A program made the position numbers and the translations under genes. DNA of 64,000 nucleotides from positions 19,186,446 to 19,250,445 of the forward strand of contig OZ014411.1 in assembly GCA_963965975.1 (NCBI GenBank). Reading direction: 5' to 3'. How positions within the stretch are numbered: the stretch's first letter is position 1; the number at the start of each line of letters is the position of its first letter. Under the pieces are notes generated by a model, which had not been told where the DNA came from, did no database searches, and was given only the letters and a program-made list of their open reading frames with translations. The DNA is from Xestospongia bergquistia (taxonomy: Eukaryota; Porifera; Demospongiae; Haplosclerida; Petrosiidae). Of the stretch, positions 1 through 9,859 are shown in pieces.

Positions 1-46
1 ATCTGCTGTTTTTCAATAATCTTTCTTTAATTTTTAGATTTGTTCT

Positions 47-262
47 CTACATTTGAACCATACTCCTGTGAAATCCCTTTGATTTTAATGTTTGACTTAA
101 CTTCTCAAACACATTTTTATGTCTAGGGCCTTCTAACTCTTCTTGTATAACATCATCAGACCAAGCTGCAAATAGCTCTGCTGTTTCTTCATCTGTCCAG
201 TTTTTTGCTCTTTTATCTTTTTCTTTACATTCTACTTTAACCATATTTAGGCACGTGTTCAA
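47..262 (-). CDS. Myb/SANT-like DNA-binding ORF of a PIF/Harbinger-type element (partial)
   Basis: A short ORF opens with ATG at 262. It encodes a trihelix/SANT-like DNA-binding domain: a WTDEET motif followed by spaced aromatic residues (LFAAW, VFEKL) and a helix ending GFHRS. PIF/Harbinger transposons carry such a second protein, which partners the transposase and helps it bind DNA. The frame stops at 47, beside a GTAGAG that could be a splice donor, so the protein may continue in an exon left of the window. Harbinger transposase pieces lie a few hundred bases away, which supports the family call. Whether this ORF belonged to the same copy as the coiled-coil ORF at 5551-5860 is unclear, since its orientation does not fit one simple element. 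A host MSANTD-type gene is the alternative. Confidence 0.55.
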   Translation of the reverse strand: MNTCLNMVKVECKEKDKRAKNWTDEETAELFAAWSDDVIQEELEGPRHKNVFEKLSQTLKSKGFHRSMVQM

Positions 263-308
263 GTTGAGATAGGATTAATACTTATACTAAAGTAGGGTGT
301 TGCTTGTG

Positions 309-466
309 GCTTAGCGTGGGCTAAATTGTTTACACTGTAAAATAAACCATAGTTAATTTTTAGCCGAATATTTGACCTAGGAAAATATATGAGTTAAAGT
401 TAACTCGGGATAAACACAACCTGGGTTAATTGGTCTAGTGTAAATGCGTTAGACACTGCCTGGCAA
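309..466. repeat. Possible small palindromic MITE-like insert
   Basis: The two ends resemble each other in inverted orientation: CTAA, a few bases, then TTTACACT near 320-335, and AGTGTAAA near 440 with TTAG shortly after. Inner blocks (ATAAACC, GTTAA) also recur inverted. The match is imperfect and I could not fix a target-site duplication, so the boundaries are approximate. Confidence 0.25.
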
Positions 467-600
467 ACTAGTGTATATATCCATGAAACAATATTTGTGG
501 TCAGCCACACCTTGTACGATCATAGAGTAATACCATTTACAATTGTAGTAACCCATGTGATAATCTACAGGTGCAGCAATTGGAATATTGCTGCCATCAC
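452..600 (-). pseudogene. PIF/Harbinger transposase core fragment, inverted relative to the rest
   Basis: On the minus strand this stretch reads as the middle of a DDE_Tnp_4 transposase: a DGSNIPI segment, then DYHMGYYNCKWYYS and VQGVADHKYCF, ending at LPGSV. In intact Harbinger transposases the next residues are an HDARVF-like motif. That continuation is found on the plus strand from about 619, not on the minus strand here. The piece therefore looks like a segment of about 150 bp that flipped inside a decayed element. It is not translatable as a complete protein. Confidence 0.6.
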
Positions 601-618
601 TTTGACATTATAATCTGT

Positions 619-926
619 GACACATGTGTATTTGTTAATTCACCTACTTACAAAAAGGGAATGTCAGGAAAGCTGTTTCAAGGTTTTACTAAGCGAGTTT
701 GTAATGAAGAACTTCAATTTTAGGTGACTCTGCATACCCCTTATTATCTTGGCTCATGAAACCTTTCTTTCATACTGGCACACTTACTCAGGATCAGCAA
801 CGTTATAACTATCAACTAAGCAGAGCTTGAATTGTAATTGAGAACACATTTAGACGTCTCAAAGGAAGATGGAGATGTCTACTGAAGCAAATAGATGTGA
901 AACCTGACACCTGGCTTTAGTCATTA
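619..926 (+). pseudogene. PIF/Harbinger transposase, central part, left of the pogo insertion
   Basis: Plus-strand translation gives VFVNSPTYKKGMSGKLFQ, then after a frameshift near 721 GDSAYPLLSWLMKPF, then QQRYNYQLSRA and RRLKGRWRCLLK. These are hallmark blocks of DDE_Tnp_4 transposases, which move Harbinger elements by cut and paste. In-frame stops interrupt the last two blocks (after SRA and near 920), so it is a pseudogene. The frame breaks at the TA where the pogo-like element sits and resumes at 5263. Confidence 0.7.
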
Positions 927-1238
927 GAGTATGCAACGGATATTCGGACAACAGGTATATTCGGACGTTCGTTTCTGTGAATTCGTGAACGACAGGTGCT
1001 GGTTGTGTCATCGTGCTATAGTCAATGGTCATCTTCTTTATTATTGCAAATGAGAGCCGTTGCTGTTGTGTTTCTCTCAGCCACAAAGAACTTTTGTGCG
1101 ACATTTTGGACACGCCCATATTCGGAAAAATTACTTCATGCTCGTATTTCACCATTATCTTTCTCTTGTCACTCGAGTTTATTAAAAACTTGCTTTCTGT
1201 GTAAACTACTGTTCTTACACTATCTATAAATATGATAT
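927..1238. repeat. Left terminal inverted repeat of the pogo-like element
   Basis: About 310 bp matching the inverse of about 4951-5262 with scattered substitutions and small indels. The outer part, with a TATTCGGAC motif repeated near the tip, is best conserved. Open reading frames seen on both strands here are mirrored in the right repeat because the DNA is duplicated, not because they encode protein. Confidence 0.85.
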
Positions 1239-1600
1239 AAACTTCCAAACAGAAATCAAAAATTTAGTAAATAATATGTGGACTATAATGCATGCATGCA
1301 ACAATGCATGGGCGGGGCTGGCACCTGGAGATACTATATATGAATACTAGCTCCGATTCTTGACAATCATTGCCATTACCATGAACACATTGGTTCATCA
1401 GTTTGTACAATACAGTCAAAATGAAACCATTTTATGTGACGATTTGTATTGTCACAGGCCACCATTCGTCCATATTCTCCAAGTTCCCTTCTACACAATA
1501 CAGTAGTACACTTGATTGCTTGTGACTTGGAGATTGGAAGTTTCCAAGGAAGCATGCATAAGCATATTCAGCCTTTGTACAATTACGGCAGTGATCAAAT

Positions 1601-1878
1601 CTAGATGAAGTATGGAAACTTAAAGGACATAAATTGTGACATCACTAGCAGACATGTCTCATTGAGAACAAGATAATAGTATTCAGGAATTAATGTTAAT
1701 TCAGTACATTTAAAGTCAAACCATCTGTTGCATGAATCGCAGCACACCCAAAGACTACTGTCTTCTCCATAAATAAGTCCACATATAGGACATTCTGCGG
1801 TGTCATCGTTATCAGAGTTCATGTCATCCAGTCCTACATTATCAATCTCAGTGGCATCCAGTCCTATGTCACAATCTT
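1601..1878 (-). pseudogene. PHD-finger-like terminal exon of the pogo-like transposase
   Basis: Minus-strand exon preceded by an acceptor (TTTTACCAG, AG at 1880-1879). It encodes an acidic linker, then a PHD-like zinc finger with CPIC, WVCCDSC and FKC. Many metazoan pogo/Jerky-type transposases end in such a finger (a family generalisation from memory), probably for chromatin or DNA binding. The usual histidine (W-[FY]-H) is replaced by D in WFDFKC, and the last Cys pair is missing before the stop at 1601, so the finger is degenerate. The matching donor GTGAGT lies at 3117-3112 at the end of the transposase exon. Confidence 0.6.
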
Positions 1879-2108
1879 CTGGTAAAACAAATTGCAGTGT
1901 ACGTTCTATTCAAACAAATAACACCACTTAAAACAGATCAGTTTATTACAAGTAATCATCACATTCACATCTAATAGTCTTACCATTGGTTTTTCTTAAA
2001 GTATCAGGTTGAATAAGTATGGAGTGAAATTCAAACCCTGTTGTCTATAAATATTTTCACAAAAACTTTACTTACCATCATTATTCCCTCTACTCATTCC
2101 TGTACATT

Positions 2109-2655
2109 GTTCTATTAATGTATGAAATTAATTACAGTATGACATATGCTTATTATCATTACTCTTAGAGTGTCCTCTAGTAGATACCTGTGAAGCTGTA
2201 GGCTGTTCTATTAATGTATAAAATTAATTACAGTATGACATATGCTTACTATCATTACTCTTAGAGTGTCCTCTAGTAGATACCTGTGAAGCTGTAGGCT
2301 GTTCTATTAATGTATGAAATTAATTACAGTATGACATATGCTTACTATCATTACTCTTAGAGAGTCCTCTAGTAGATACCTGTGAAACTGTAGGCTGTTC
2401 TATTAATGTATGAAATTAATTGCATTATGACATATGCTTACTATCATTACTCTTAGAGTGTCCTCTAGTAGTTACCTGTGAAGCTGTAGGCTGTTCTATT
2501 AATGTATGAAATTAATTACAGTATGACATATGCTACTATCATTACTCTTAGAGTGTCCTCTAGTAGATACCTGTGAAGCTGTAGGCTGTTCTATTAATGT
2601 ATGAAATTAATTATAGTATGACATATGCTTACTATCATTACTCATTGAGTGTCCC
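2109..2655. repeat. 96-bp tandem repeat, about six copies
   Basis: Copies start with GTTCTATTAATGTATRAAAT at 2109, 2205, 2301, 2397, 2493 and 2588. The spacing is exactly 96 bp, with one 95-bp step from a single-base deletion. Copies differ by only a few substitutions, so the expansion is recent relative to the element's decay. The array lies in the intron between the transposase and PHD exons. The last copy is truncated near 2655. Confidence 0.9.
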
Positions 2656-2889
2656 ACTCCAGTGGATTTTTTTTAGTAGTGGTAGTTTTTTCTACAAAAA
2701 GAATCCATGTAACATAATTATTGTGATGATACATCTTAGATCCTGGAATCAGACTGAGGGTGAAATGATAAACCAGTGCCAATGGTAACTATTGTGCTTA
2801 ATCATACTTTTTGACTGTGATTTTTGGTCCAGAGGTCGAAGCTCCCTGGACTATCCTATGATTGTTTTGACCTACTTTTAATCTATTTT

Positions 2890-2945
2890 ATATATATATA
2901 TATATTATTATTATGTATGTCCACATATATATGTATGTTATTCAC
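2890..2945. repeat. TA-rich microsatellite
   Basis: A run of TA dinucleotides followed by TTA and CATATATA steps inside the pogo-like element's intron. Simple sequence with no coding content. Confidence 0.7.
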
Positions 2946-3117
2946 TACAGGTTGTATTGGAAGAATCAAAAGGAAGAATGCATTTATAAGTATAACGGTA
3001 TAAATTATTGTTACTGTACCTTCTCCTCCTCCTTTTGTTGCTCCTTTAAAAACTGCATTGTTACTATCTATTATGTGAATGTATATGCACACAATAAAAA
3101 CTAAAATGTGGACTCAC

Positions 3118-4819
3118 TTTTTCCTCCTATCTCCCTTTGTCTTTCAGCTTGTCTTTGGGCTTTTTCCTCAGCTTCTTGTCTCTTCTTCTCTTCCTTTTCC
3201 ATTAACATTCTACGATTCTCTTCACTTGTTAGCACTCTAGCAGATATCTTTGGCTCTGTGGCAGGTATTTTGACAGTTTGCTGTTCACTGATGACTCTCC
3301 CTAAGATAGTAGTAGGTGTCAGTACTCTAATGGAGTCGTCTTCTTCGTGTGAAGAAATCTGAGCGGAATCTTTTGAGCCAGAATGGTACATTTCCAACCA
3401 TTTATTATATTTAGTATCAGTAGTCAAGTCGTACCCTTCTTCATATCGTCTCTGAAAGCGCAATAGCTCTTTTTCAGTAAATTCTATTACAGAAGAGGTG
3501 GTCTTTTTTTTGAAAGGGCTATACAGTGGTATGAATGATATACCCACTGTTTTCTTTAAACATTCAATTTTAGGAGACAGCTCAACTCCAGGTATTATAG
3601 CTTCCCGGTTGACAGGATAAACTCCAGTGATCTGAAATCCTGTTGTAATGTTATGAGTTGTCATAGATTTTAACCAAGCCTTATGAAAAATACTGCAAAA
3701 ACTATAACGACTAACTGATTTATATGGATTCTCAATTCGATAATTATAGCACTCTTCTCTCCACAATCTTTTTAATGAAAAACATCCCCTGTCCAACTGT
3801 TGGGTGATATGGGTTGAATGAGGGGGAAGATAAAACATTATGACTCCTTCCTCTGCAGCTCTGTTTATGACACTCAGAGAATAATGAGATGAATGTCCGT
3901 TGACAAGAAGTAAAAGAGGACATACTGGTGGGGCATGCAATAGAAAGTGATGTTGAAACCAAAGGTCAAACAATTCCACATCAATCCATCCTTTTGCAGA
4001 AAGACCGTAAATTGAACCGGGTACTTCTTCTGTCATTCCTGATTTCAAGGTTTTCCAATCAAAGATTATAAAGGGTAGAATAACATAGCCTCCAGCACTA
4101 CAGCAGGCGAGTACAGTAATCTGTGCTTTGTTACCACTGAATACATTGTATGGGTGCTTCTGTCCTTTAATGACTGCTACCTTTGGAGGTGCTGGGTCAA
4201 GTGGAAACCCAGACTCATCACAGTTAAAGATTTGACATGGTTTTTGTAACAAGTTGTTATCTTTAGAGTTTGTTCAAGTAAGTCGAAATATTTGTCGAGG
4301 ATATCAGGGGAGGTACATATAACACGGGCATGAGAAAGAGGTTCTGGTTTCCTGAGGCATATTTCTGAATGCCTTTTTCTAAAGGAATCCCACCAACCAT
4401 GACTAACAACTCCAGTATGACCTTTTCTAGTGACGGCATTTTGAACAAGTGTCATTATATCTTGCTTTGACCTAGGATAACCAATAGAGGCAGAAAAGAA
4501 ATAAGTTTTTCTTCTTCCGTGTCCGAAAGAAGCCTTGGTGGGCCACTCCGAGCACTGAACAATACACAACCAGTCACACGATCATGCAATGTGCTCTTGG
4601 CACACCATAAACTTCCACTGCCTCTCTAAGTGACATTTCATTGTTTTTTACTGCTTCATACACCTTGTAGAGTATCTCTTCTTTCCAGTTTTTATACTGA
4701 GAGGGTCTCAATGGTCCAGATTGAGAAGGAGCAGGTGCCGCAAGAACAGCTGATGAAAAAACTCTTTCCTTTAAAGATAGCATCTTTCTATATACAAAAA
4801 GGTATTTTAAAAATATCAA
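3118..4819 (-). pseudogene. pogo/Tigger-like (DDE_1) transposase, frameshifted
   Basis: On the minus strand, an N-terminal Psq-type helix-turn-helix (LREAVEVYGVPRA) lies at 4819-4574. A CENP-B-like second DNA-binding region (GWWDSFRKRH) lies at 4569-4265. The catalytic DDE_1 domain fills 4252-3118 with NCDESGF, GNKAQITVLACCSAGGY, a GHSSHYS block and LPPHSTHITQQLDRG. Frames shift near 4570 and near 4265, so no continuous protein is made. The second catalytic Asp, normally DGHSSH, is Asn (VNGHSSH), so even the intact part should be inactive. The C-terminus is a charged coiled-coil-like stretch ending at a GTGAGT donor that points to the PHD exon. Confidence 0.85.
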
Positions 4820-4950
4820 ACTAAAACTTTCTATACCTTTGTCAACAAGATCACAACACGTGATGATGACCAGTGGGTGGAGGTGCTAACAGGATGCATC
4901 TTGCACTGACTCAGACTTTATCTCCTTTCTACTATAATTATACTTATAAT

Positions 4951-5262
4951 ATTATGATTTATAGATAGTGCAAAAACTATAGTTTACATAGAAAGCAACT
5001 TTTTAATTAAAATCGAGTGACAAGGGAAAGATAATGGTGAAATACAAGCATGAAGTAATTTTTCCGAATATGGGTGTGTCTGAAATGTCGCACAAAAGTT
5101 CTTCGTGGCCGAGAGAAACACAACAGCGACGGCTCTCATTTGCAATAATAAAGAAGATGACCATTGACTATAGCACAATGACACATCCAGCACCTGTCGT
5201 TTACGAATTCACAGAAACAAGCATCCGAATATACCTGTTGTCCGAATATTCGTTGCATACTC
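4951..5262. repeat. Right terminal inverted repeat of the pogo-like element
   Basis: Inverse copy of the left repeat at 927-1238. The inner limit is approximate, where similarity fades near the TATAGATAGTGC segment. The outer end CGTTGCATACTC meets TA at 5263. Confidence 0.85.
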
Positions 5263-5455
5263 TACAGCATGCTGTCTTCTACACAATGTTTGTGAAAAGC
5301 ATAGTTAACAATTTGATTCTGATTGGCTTGACGATATAAGTGATGATTTGGCTTCCTTTCTACAGCCAGAAACTGGAAACACACCCATGCACTTGCCTGA
5401 CAATATATATTCATCTGTTGTTAGGAATGTTCTGGTTGAACACTTCAATGATTAA
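5263..5455 (+). pseudogene. PIF/Harbinger transposase, C-terminal part, right of the pogo insertion
   Basis: Directly after the pogo-like element the plus strand reads TACCLLHNVCEKH, a conserved C-terminal block of Harbinger transposases, followed by DSDWLDDISDDL and a tail ending VLVEHFND with a stop at 5453-5455. One in-frame stop follows CEKHS. Joined conceptually to 619-926, this shows the insertion landed inside a transposase gene. Confidence 0.7.
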
Positions 5456-5550
5456 TAACAGAATAATAATATTATTATTATGCTAAATCATAAGTGAGGT
5501 TTGATTGATGACAGTAGGTAATAGGATTGTCATGTGCCTAATTTGAGCTG

Positions 5551-5860
5551 TCATTGAAAGGGTAACATTGGTTTGTCATGGTAAGGATAAGGTGAAGGAT
5601 AAGGGAAACTGCTACTTTGTGGCCTGTTTTGACATCCTCTTCCCATCATCACAGTCCATAAATTGATTTCGTAAGACTGTTCTGCTTCTCGTCTTTTTTC
5701 TTCCATCTCCATTTTTCTTTTCTCCAATTCCAGTTCCATGACCATTTGCTTTTCCTCCAAATAAATTTTCAGATAACAGTCTCCAGACTCCTTTCTAGCT
5801 TTGTTGCACTTTTCTTTCGTTTTGAAGCTGGTTGTTTCACAACCTTCTTTTATTGATGGT
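5551..5860 (-). pseudogene. Coiled-coil C-terminal piece of a Harbinger-type accessory protein
   Basis: A minus-strand frame reads KRKMEMEEKRREAEQ within a long charged helix, then a Ser/Pro/Tyr-rich tail and a stop at 5551. Myb/SANT accessory proteins of Harbinger elements commonly end this way. It is convergent with the transposase remnant that stops at 5455, a layout seen in two-gene Harbinger elements. No clear DNA-binding part was found just upstream (5861-6100), so the piece is truncated or its N-terminus has decayed. Confidence 0.4.
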
Positions 5861-7180
5861 ATTTGTTATCAAACTGGGGATGGCGTTGATGTACTACAAT
5901 GATCTAGATAAAGCATTCCCAGCTTATAAAATAAAATGCTCAAAGTGTGCCAGATGCCCTACTCAGCATCAGCTCATGGGCATTTTGGGAAAGACTAAGC
6001 CCTTCTCCATTAAGTTTGTAAAAAGACATACTAAGACTTGGCATGGAACCTATGAGGACATTAGTGTTGGGAATAAAAGTTCCTTTGTTTAATTCTTCTT
6101 TAAGTGGACCATCTATGGAAGTAAAGACCTTGTAATGTCACTTGCCTTAGTTATGGCTGCAACCTTATATTTTAAATTCCAGTTATGATTGCAGTTATGA
6201 TTGGTCATATCACATTTCTATTTGTTATGGTTTAGTTAACTAAGACAATGATCACACTCACTGACTCCATCCACCACTTATTACTGTTGTAAACCATGGT
6301 GAGGATATCAAATAGATTAGTTAGAAAATAGCTGAATTTATACAGACAGAGCCAACAGTACAATAATTATACAACAGAGTATAGAAAAGGAAACACCATT
6401 GTTACATCACATGATCAGTCACTAGTCCAATGGAGGTGGTGTTTGCCTATTAACATTTATATTATAGTCTGACATTTGTCACAAGTAAGAAAGTAGATAA
6501 CAATGTATCTAGATATTTGTGTTTGTGATGTCTGATGATTTTTAATTGCAGTTTTAAATGTCAGTACAGCTATCTCAGCCAACCCATTTACAGCCAGATG
6601 ATACAATGTTACATTTTTAAAATGTCTGCCAGATCCTTCAGTCAACTGATTCATGGTCAGATGATATGTAGCACACCATGCTGTATCCTGTTGTCTCAGG
6701 ATATTGTATCTGGAGAGATAGAGTAATATTCTTATCCTTGTTCACATTCTAGTATGCCTGGAACTTTAATGCATACAATTCTTCCTTACTCAGAACCAAT
6801 AGCAAAGCTAGGGTAATTTTACTGCCAGGGCAGGGGTAGTCTCATCCCCAAACCTACTCACAAACCAAAAGTAGGTCTGGTAAGTCGAGTTGACTTTTGA
6901 GTCCCCAGTAAGGAATGTGGCACGGGTGTTAGTCAGGGTGTCCATGTCCTAAATTTACTTTCTACAAGAAAATCAAAAAATTTCACCATACTTCCCTAGA
7001 TCTTATACATATAATTTCCCAAGAATATCTTTGTCACAAATACTCATATATCACTTATTATCACAGCAAACGTTAAGCGTAAATTTGTCAGTCAGAGCTA
7101 TCTGAGTCATATACAGTATTGTTTGCCATTTTACACATGTCCAAATCTGGATCAAAATCAATGAAGCAAGTACGTTGAAG
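5861..7180. other. Non-coding or unrecognised stretch
   Basis: Only short uncorroborated ORFs are present. A segment near 6800-6950 has a partly palindromic look (CCTACTC and AGTAGG pairs) but no clear element boundary. I recognise no gene, RNA or intact repeat here. Confidence 0.5.
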
Positions 7181-7360
7181 ACAGTTATAGGTTCAAGTAC
7201 ATTTCAAAGTACTTAAGTAAAATTTAAGTACATTGGAGTTAGTCATAAGTACAAGTACTCCTACTAGTGATGCTATGGTACTTAGGTACTTCTTAAGTAT
7301 GTGTAATGGTACTTAAGTACAAGTACTCCTACAAATGATACTTAAGTACAAGTATATGAA
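7181..7360. repeat. Subterminal palindromic repeats of a hAT element
   Basis: At least five GTACTTAAGTAC-like or AAGTACAAGTACT-like motifs are packed into 180 bp next to a hAT transposase remnant. hAT transposases bind such short subterminal repeats. A CAG-starting end (CAGTTATAGG at 7182) could be the terminus, but the partner end was not located. Confidence 0.6.
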
Positions 7361-7499
7361 TACCAAATATCATGGACCAATTAAAAAGAAATCTTTAGTC
7401 ACAAGGTTCAGTCAGCAAGATACATTTATACTAAAAAAGCTAATTTTCAGTTTTCAATACATATTGTATTGTTACATCTTATAAGCATTAACTCTTCAA

Positions 7500-8703
7500 A
7501 TATTTCATATGTTAAGCGGCATCGTTCAGGTGTGAAGACCTTCCCTTTAATACTAAAAAGTCTCTCAACAGGAGAGGACAATGAAGGAACACTTAGTACT
7601 TCTTTGGCTAGTGAAGCAAGTACAGGGAACTTTTTTTCGCTTTCCTTTCAAAATTTCGCAGGCTTTGTGTTCATTAGAACACAGGAAGTTGCTATGTAGT
7701 CATCAACAGTTGCCATTCCTCTTTGAAGAATCCATTGTATCTGGTTGTGGCATAAAGTTAAACAAAGACCTTTCTTTCCTTGGTTTTTTGAAGGAGGCTG
7801 TGATTCATTATTGTCTGTCTTTTCAGAATCACCTGTATGTGTACACAAGGTAACCTTATCTGTGGTTTCATTCAGTAGGCTTATGCCATTCTTTTTTTCC
7901 TTGTCATCACTGCACCAACAAACTTTGAAGTAAGGGTCCAGCTTTGCAATCAATACGTATGTTCTGTTCTGTTCATAATATGGCATTCGCCTCACTGACG
8001 AATGGGGAATTATATTTTGACAAGGTGTTTTTCATGTGATGAGCCAGCCCTTTCACACAAGGAAGGACATACCCTGCTGATGGCACACAGTCTACCTGAG
8101 CAAAGTCAGTTTGCCTCCTCAAAAGGAGTTGGTATTTCCATAAGATCTCGAAGGATATTTCAGTCATGGGCAAAACAATTAGGTGCATGATCTAATTGTA
8201 GGGGCTTATCTTCAGATATGGACAGTACTGACCTGATCATTTTAAATTGAGAGTTGGACCGTGTTACATTGTCACATTGTAGCCTTTTTCATCTTGTAGG
8301 ATGTCAGCTGCTATAGCAGACTTTCATGTAGAAGCCACAAGTTTTGAACATCGTTTAAGAACAGTGTTGATTGGGGCTGCTTTTTAAGACCATCCTTAAC
8401 CACAAGCTGTAAAGCATCAGGAAAACAGGCATGATGCTTGAAGAATAATTCCTCAGATGTCATGGGAACAAGTTCAAAATGCTCCTGTTCTTCCTCTTCA
8501 TCACCATTATTCAGTTCATCAAAGTCAACGAGATCCTCCTCGTACCCAGGTAATGTTACAAAGGCCTTTTTCACATTAGCCCAACTGTCAGTAATAACAT
8601 GCTTTAGTTTCTCTGCTATGTTGAATTCTGAAATAACCTCTTCAAACCACATCATAATATTCTCACTTGTGTGCCTACCTACAACACGATTACATCCTAA
8701 CAT
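7500..8703 (-). pseudogene. hAT (ZBED/Charlie-like) transposase remnant
   Basis: Three minus-strand pieces follow the family order. At 8703-8311 lie CNRVVGRHTSENI, VITDSWANVKKAF and a PDALQLVVKDGLKK block. At 8188-7973 lies a middle segment with SPFVSEANAIL. At 7995-7500 lie AKLDPYFKV and, in the C-terminal hAT dimerisation domain, KKFPVLASLAKEVLSVPSLS leading to VERLFSIKGKVF and PERCRL. Frame changes and stops separate them, so no functional transposase is encoded. hAT enzymes move DNA by cut and paste using an RNase H-like fold split by an insertion. Confidence 0.75.
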
Positions 8704-8829
8704 AACACTTTCCAGTTTTCAACATCTGGAAATAAAATGGCCAGTAATTCCCAAAAATGAGCACATCTGTCTATTTGTCCACAAATCCACCATTAAATTT
8801 ATACATTTCACTTGTTTCAATTGATCTTT

Positions 8830-9600
8830 GACTAAGCCTTTTAAAAAATCATAGTTAACCTTCAGTAACTTTGTGGACAAATACTTTCTAGTAGGCAAAT
8901 GGTATTGTGGATCTAGACTGTACAGGAATGAGTACTGTCAACCACAGAAAGAGGAATTAGGTCCTCCGCAACAAAGTTGACTAATGCATCAGTGACTAGT
9001 TTTTGTTTTGGATGCTTTAAGTGTTTTTTTTAGGCTGTACTAAGTGTGTAAGGGTTTGCTGAGTCTCAGTAGACTCATCTTTTTTAAAGATTTCTGCATG
9101 AGCTCTCCTTTAAAAAAATTATTTATTACTGTTGCAAGTTTGATCAGATATCTACTTAGTACTTACTATGTGCTTTCGCCAGTTTGTAGTAGCTTTACAT
9201 GATCCAGTGATCTCCTTAGGATAATATTTACATTTTGATTTAAAACTGTCTTCAGACAATTTGGAAGGAACATCATAGTACTTTAAGACAGTGAGAATTT
9301 TTAATTTTAAACTATTTGCCATCAGGTGTAATAAAATGGCTACCCAGAATCATCTGATAACAAAAGAGGTGTTGATGTCATGATGGTAGACTGCTCATTA
9401 AACTTTTTGTTTTGTTTAATAATATTACATATCACTCCATTTTACATGCTCATATAGTTGAAAATATTATGTTTGTATATTTAAAGTGATATTTTGTTCA
9501 TTTAAATTGTTGATTAATTTCTAAAATGAATTCAGTAGTCTTAACATTTTTTGGAACACCTGCTTGTAACTTCATTTCTTCATTAGCCATTGATGAAAGA
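8830..9600. other. Likely decayed remainder of the hAT element, nothing intact
   Basis: Upstream of the last recognisable hAT block, scattered minus-strand stops replace any BED-finger N-terminus. Beyond about 9100 the sequence is AT-rich with no recognisable feature. The right end of the hAT element could not be fixed. Confidence 0.4.
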
Positions 9601-9629
9601 TGTAATTAAGTCCAATTTTGATCTTACAC

Positions 9630-9850
9630 TGTGTAAATCTGGATATAGTACAGTTGCCTAAATCGAGGAAAGGAAAACAATATCCAGTAGTATTTATTGA
9701 TTACTTAACAAAGTGGCCTGAAGTGTTTGCAGTGAAAAATCAAGATACTGTTACCATAGACAAGTTGCTGGTAGAAGAAATAGTGTCAAGGAAGATGTCT
9801 TTCAAGCTTATTCTCAGAAACTTAGTAATTGCTGAATATCAAGAAAGTTA
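9630..9850 (+). pseudogene. Ty3/gypsy integrase core fragment
   Basis: A plus-strand reading gives VQLPKSRKGKQYPVVFIDY followed by TKWPEVFAVKNQ and LLVEEIVSRK, the first catalytic segment of a gypsy integrase (the D of IDYLTKW). It stops after about 70 residues. The downstream DQG and E motifs, an RT domain and LTRs are absent. It is an isolated scrap unrelated in position to the full LTR element at 15378-20344. Confidence 0.7.
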
Positions 9851-9859
9851 ATACAACAG

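Larger units (their letters stand above)
927..5262 (-). mobile_element. pogo/Tigger-like DNA transposon with TA target duplication and long inverted repeats
   Basis: The ends are GAGTATGCAACG at 927 and its inverse CGTTGCATACTC ending at 5262, each flanked by TA, the target duplication of the Tc1/mariner/pogo group. Inverted similarity continues inward for about 300 bp on each side, far longer than the short repeats usual in pogo elements. The interior holds a broken DDE_1 transposase read on the minus strand (3118-4819), an intron with a 96-bp tandem repeat, and a PHD-like final exon (1601-1878). It is inserted within a Harbinger transposase remnant. Confidence 0.85.

Noticed and set aside
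859-1248. ORFs on both strands at the left of the pogo-like element, mirrored at 4984-5339
   Set aside because: They lie in the terminal inverted repeats; the similarity of the translations comes from DNA duplication, and no protein motif is present.
2109-2655. CRISPR-like regular array
   Set aside because: The 96-bp units are contiguous with no unique spacers, and the genome is eukaryotic.
3108-3362. Plus-strand ORF of 84 codons
   Set aside because: Shadow of the transposase C-terminal frame on the other strand.
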